The notes under the pieces were generated by a model. That model saw only the letters and a program-made list of their open reading frames with translations. It was not told the origin of the DNA and made no database searches. A stretch of 53,369 bases of DNA from Geobacteraceae bacterium. Its GTDB lineage: Bacteria > Desulfobacterota > Desulfuromonadia > Geobacterales > Geobacteraceae. Below, in pieces: positions 50,522-53,369 of this stretch (position 1 is the first letter of the stretch; every line of letters starts with the position of its first letter). The stretch spans positions 1-53,369 of the forward strand of contig WSYB01000040.1 in the NCBI GenBank assembly GCA_009773645.1, read 5' to 3'. The position numbers were made by a program, and so were the translations under genes.

Positions 50522-50776
50522 GTGAAGACAAACATAATTCGTATAGGCAATTCACAGGGGATACGTATTCCCAAGATTCTCCTTGAGCAGAGCCATCTTG
50601 GAACGGAGGTGGAACTGGAAGTAGAAGACGAAAAAATCGTTATTCGTCCGGCTTCTCGCCCCCGTCAAGGGTGGGGAGATAAATTCAGGTTCATGGCCGA
50701 GAGCGGCGATGATAGGATGATTGACGAGGATTCGAGCGGACAAACAGACTGGGACAAGGATGAATGGGAATGGTAG
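50522..50776 (+). CDS. mazE: MazE-type antitoxin
   Basis: 84 residues, start GTG 50522 with GGAGGAA upstream. The N-terminal AbrB/MazE swapped-hairpin DNA-binding domain is clear (IRIGNSQGIRIPKILLEQ, VELEVEDEKIVIRP). The acidic C-terminal tail (DDRMIDEDSSGQTDWDKDEW) is the part that binds and blocks MazF. It overlaps mazF by 13 bases. The complex likely represses its own promoter. Confidence 0.93.
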   Translation: MKTNIIRIGNSQGIRIPKILLEQSHLGTEVELEVEDEKIVIRPASRPRQGWGDKFRFMAESGDDRMIDEDSSGQTDWDKDEWEW

Positions 50777-51093
50777 TCAAACGATTCGATGTTTGTCTGG
50801 TCAACTTGGACCCGACCGTCGGTAGTGAGATCCGCAAAGCCCTGCCGTGTCTCGTCATTTCGCCCGATGAGATGAACCGGTACATTGCGACCGTTATCGT
50901 TGCGCCGATGACGACCAAAGGCAGGAATTATCCTACACGAGTGCTGTGCACTTTTAAGGGCAAGGATGGGCAAGTGGTCCTTGACCAGATCAGAACGATT
51001 GACAAATCGCGCCTTGTTCAAAAGCTCGGCAGAATCGACAAACAGACGCAAGATGAGGTTTTGACGATTCTTGCAGAAATGTTTGCACCGTGA
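50764..51093 (+). CDS. mazF: MazF-type mRNA interferase toxin
   Basis: 109 residues: RFDVCLVNLDPTVGSEIRKA, RPCL-like segment LPCLVISPDEMNR, TVIVAPMTTKGRNYPTRV and VVLDQIRTIDKSRLVQKLG with the conserved Arg/Thr of the active site. It cleaves single-stranded mRNA at short sequences. ATG 50764 overlaps mazE. It sits between pfkA and rluB, next to the restriction relics, a typical place for a toxin-antitoxin pair. Confidence 0.93.
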   Translation: MGMVVKRFDVCLVNLDPTVGSEIRKALPCLVISPDEMNRYIATVIVAPMTTKGRNYPTRVLCTFKGKDGQVVLDQIRTIDKSRLVQKLGRIDKQTQDEVLTILAEMFAP

Positions 51094-51166
51094 AAGGCGA
51101 ACAATCGGCTGGTGCTAAGTTCGGAGCACAGCCTGAACCTGCTTTACGTGGCGCCAATGAGGTTTT

Positions 51167-51183
51167 ATTGCACAATGTGCAAT
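51167..51183. repeat. Small palindrome between mazF and rluB
   Basis: ATTGCAC-AAT-GTGCAAT, perfect 7+7 palindrome 113 bases upstream of rluB. Possible operator or weak hairpin. Otherwise 51094-51279 shows no gene. Confidence 0.45.
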
Positions 51184-51279
51184 ATCAACAGTTAGTTATG
51201 GGTATTTAGATGCAGGAGTCAGGCAAATTGAAAGTGCAAAATTCAATTTAACAAGGCAGCTAAAAAGGACGACGAAAAC

Positions 51280-51999
51280 ATGCTGGAACGTTTGCAAAAA
51301 ATTCTCTCCCAGGCGGGTATCGCCTCGCGGCGCGAGGCGGAGGGTATCATCACCGCCGGCCGGGTGGCCGTGAACGGGGTTGTGGTTACGGAACTGGGAA
51401 CCAAGGCCGATCCGGCGAAGGCCCGGATCACCGTGGACGGCAAACCGGTCTTACTGGAAGTCGCCAAGGTTTATATCCTCCTCTACAAGCCGACGGGATA
51501 CATGACCACCCTGAAGGACCCCGAGGGGCGCCCGGTGGTCACCGACCTGCTGAAAGGGGTCAAGGAGCGGGTCTACCCGGTGGGTCGGCTCGATTACAAC
51601 ACCGAAGGACTCCTCCTCCTCACCAACGACGGCGAGCTGGCGAACGGCCTCATGCACCCCCGCCACGAGGTGGAGAAGGAGTACCTGGTGAAGATCCGGG
51701 GGAAGGCCTCCCAGGAACAGATCAGGTGCCTGGCCGCGGGGGTTGACCTGGAGGAGGGGAAGACCGCGCCGGCCAAGGTAAGAATGGAACATGAAAGCGA
51801 AAAAAACAGCTGGCTCGCCATCACCATCCATGAGGGGCGCTACCGCCAGGTGCGCCGCATGTGCGAGGCGGTCAGCCTCTCGGTGGTCCGACTGAAGCGC
51901 GCCCGTTACGGTTTCCTCGATCTAGGAGAACTCAGGCCCGGTGAGTACCGTTTGCTGACCGTTGTGGAGGTGGAGCGGTTACGCGTGCTGAGCAGGTGA
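51280..51999 (+). CDS. rluB: Ribosomal large subunit pseudouridine synthase
   Basis: 239 residues. An N-terminal S4 RNA-binding domain (ERLQKILSQAGIASRREAEG) is followed by the RsuA/RluB catalytic domain; the catalytic Asp is in GRLDYNTEGLLLLTNDG near residue 104, with KPTGYMTTL and EGRYRQVRRMCEAV nearby. It converts uridine to pseudouridine in rRNA (helix 89 region for RluB). AAAAGGA lies upstream of the ATG. RluB versus RsuA or RluE is judged by overall pattern only. Confidence 0.9.
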   Translation: MLERLQKILSQAGIASRREAEGIITAGRVAVNGVVVTELGTKADPAKARITVDGKPVLLEVAKVYILLYKPTGYMTTLKDPEGRPVVTDLLKGVKERVYPVGRLDYNTEGLLLLTNDGELANGLMHPRHEVEKEYLVKIRGKASQEQIRCLAAGVDLEEGKTAPAKVRMEHESEKNSWLAITIHEGRYRQVRRMCEAVSLSVVRLKRARYGFLDLGELRPGEYRLLTVVEVERLRVLSR

Positions 52000-52041
52000 A
52001 AAACAGGCATCGTTTCTTATTCTAACAATCCCATGATTTAT

Positions 52042-52076
52042 AAAAAGCCCTTGTTATTCAAGGGCTTTTTTATTTT
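52042..52076 (+). terminator. Terminator of rluB
   Basis: Perfect 12-bp stem AAAAAGCCCTTG/CAAGGGCTTTTT with a 5-base loop, then TATTTTG. Confidence 0.93.
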
Positions 52077-52703
52077 GTTAACTAAATCGCTCAGGTATTG
52101 GGAATATATTTAGTTTTTGAATGTGCATCAATTTGCTTTGTTGTAGCCGGAATAATTGTTGTTAATGAGTGTATAACAAATATATACATCATAAATAACT
52201 TTTCAAAATCATAACATAATTTAAATGGTGAAATTTATATAATAATTTAAGGTATTTTATAATCGATGATTTATTAGTCGTGGTACATATATTGCTTTTC
52301 CTATTGTACAAAAGGTATATAAACAATATACATGTTGAGTAAACTGTACAATATTTAATTAGTCACGACTTAGATACTTTAGCTTTCTTGTGCACTAATT
52401 TTTAATTAAACACCGACAATCTTGTATTTTCGACTTGGCAAATCACATTTCAAACAGAAGAATGATGGTTCAGGTGTTTTCAATTAAAGTATCGAGTGTA
52501 AAGTGTGATATCGCCTGAATAGTCACCTCTTATTCATGGCAATAAGCAGTATCTTCAATGGCAATATAACGGAATATAGATGTGTTTTCACCATGAGTTG
52601 CGGCATTTTACAGGTCTAACAATTGTTGCGAAAAAAATGGCACGGTTGCAGGGATAGTTTGTCCTTTTTATTCTTTTGGAAGAGTTGCAGATAAGGAGCG
52701 GCA
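52077..52703. other. AT-rich region with nested inverted repeats
   Basis: About 630 bases without a gene. It contains three nested inverted repeats centred at 52323: GTATAT/ATATAC (52315-52331), ATTGTACA/TGTACAAT (52303-52310, 52345-52352) and AGTCGTG/CACGACT (52276-52282, 52364-52370). TGGCACGGTTGCA at ~52640 resembles sigma54 but the spacing is wrong. No cyclic-di-GMP riboswitch could be recognised before the cytochrome. Confidence 0.55.
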
Positions 52704-53369
52704 ATGAACAGACAGCAAAACATAAGACGAATGAGTCTAAAAAATTTAATCTGGCTGTTTTTCATTACTATCTTGATAATTCCGGTTAACAGGTCTGAGG
52801 CGGCGATCCAGTGTTACGACTGCCACGGGACACGGAGCACCGGGGATTATCGGCCCGTGGACGACACCTACCGGAATGTTTCCAGCGGCGGATTTCGGGG
52901 AAACCACCGCAGCCATTTACCCACGCCCGTGAACAATGCGACCGGCTCTGCCCCCTGCGCCAAATGTCATCCTGGAAGCGACAAATATAGTACCGGCCAC
53001 CGGGACGGTAGGATTATGCTCGCCTTCAACATCAATTCATCTCCGGTGGCGGCGAGATATATCAACCGGACCTCCGCGCTCAGTAACTGGTCCTCTGCAT
53101 TCCTCCAGACCCCCACCCCCACCCTCGGAACCTGCTCCAGCGTAAACTGCCACTTTGAAACGGCTACCCCCCAATGGGGGAGTCCGCGGCTTGCAGCCCC
53201 CGGCGGATGCAACAACGTCTGCCACGGTGCTCCGCCAAATGACGGAAGTCATGGCGGACATTTCGATGCCTTTTCCTCCGCTTCCGGCCGACTGCTGGAA
53301 AATATCTGCGTTAAATGCCATAGCGACCATTCCACCTTTGCCCATGTAACCAGCGCCGGCAAGAGGAAG
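52704..53369 (+). CDS. Multiheme c-type cytochrome, N-terminal part (runs off window)
   Basis: 222 codons open to the right edge, start ATG 52704 with AAGGAG upstream. A signal anchor (NLIWLFFITILIIPVNRSEA) is followed by heme motifs CYDCH, CAKCH, CSSVNCH (CX4CH), CNNVCH (CX3CH) and CVKCH: five within ~200 residues. CX4CH alternating with CX3CH/CX2CH is the Geobacter type of repeat cytochrome. These proteins carry electrons across or outside the outer membrane during metal or electrode reduction. Further hemes probably lie beyond the window. Confidence 0.92.
   Translation, partial: MNRQQNIRRMSLKNLIWLFFITILIIPVNRSEAAIQCYDCHGTRSTGDYRPVDDTYRNVSSGGFRGNHRSHLPTPVNNATGSAPCAKCHPGSDKYSTGHRDGRIMLAFNINSSPVAARYINRTSALSNWSSAFLQTPTPTLGTCSSVNCHFETATPQWGSPRLAAPGGCNNVCHGAPPNDGSHGGHFDAFSSASGRLLENICVKCHSDHSTFAHVTSAGKRK

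Noticed and set aside
52633-52650. TGGCACGGTTGCA resembling a sigma54 promoter before the cytochrome
   Set aside because: Only 7 bases separate GG and GC instead of 10.
52500-52703. Cyclic-di-GMP riboswitch expected before a Geobacter multiheme cytochrome
   Set aside because: The conserved core of that riboswitch class could not be found by eye.

Overview
The window reads as chromosomal DNA of a Geobacteraceae bacterium (Geobacter/Geotalea type). Evidence: a multiheme c-type cytochrome carrying the Geobacter-style CX4CH/CX3CH heme variants at the right edge, an outer-membrane porin-like protein at the left edge, many sigma54-type (-24/-12) promoters with NtrC-type activators, an orphan Tad-like protein, and typical Geobacter housekeeping blocks (dnaE, accA, rluB). 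Genes are mostly GC-rich. Two stretches, about 14.0-17.1 kb and 46-49.2 kb, are clearly more AT-rich. No rRNA, tRNA or CRISPR was seen. The assignment comes from reading the sequence only; no database search was made.

Layout. 1-352: start of a porin-like gene (minus). 690-6860: UbiD-family decarboxylase, then a molybdate module: a two-domain Mop protein, an XRE-PBP regulator and modABC. 6991-11102: nitrogen module: a sigma54 promoter and a leader that looks like a two-hairpin ANTAR antiterminator, an outer-membrane protein, glnK, amtB, and a soluble histidine kinase with its own sigma54-type promoter. 11399-13990: a MITE-like repeat and a GGDEF/EAL protein. 14163-15758: OFA-family transporter behind a sigma54 promoter and palindromic TTTTGCA-N4-TGCAAAA boxes. 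15902-21489: Tad-like protein, ferritin-like protein, B12-type radical SAM protein, inositol monophosphatase, glutamate dehydrogenase. 22386-28025: double-Cache histidine kinase (frameshifted by a 10-bp tandem duplication), its NtrC-type regulator, and a four-gene membrane/microprotein operon with the same boxes and the same sigma54 promoter type. 28124-33316: CBS protein and a branched-chain amino-acid (Liv) ABC transporter. 33623-38594: NtrC-type regulator, Hsp20, histidine kinase, MFS fragment. 38979-39632: a sigma54 promoter facing no gene, a second MITE-like copy, and a strongly folded RNA candidate closed by a long helix and a terminator. 39674-45953: TatD-radical SAM fusion, dnaE, accA. 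46-49.2 kb: decayed type I restriction locus and unknown small genes. 49246-51999: phosphofructokinase, mazEF, rluB. 52704-end: multiheme cytochrome.

Most interesting: (1) the leader at 7017-7101, where two hexaloop hairpins each with A1 and G4 overlap a terminator, under a sigma54 promoter, ahead of the glnK-amtB region; (2) an inferred dedicated regulon in which the kinase/activator pair at 22.4-25.9 kb probably controls the OFA transporter and an undescribed operon of a Cys-rich microprotein, a 40-residue membrane microprotein, a two-helix protein and a polytopic membrane protein, all marked by one palindromic box; (3) the structured RNA at 39396-39632, whose 5' boundary is exactly where a MITE has inserted.
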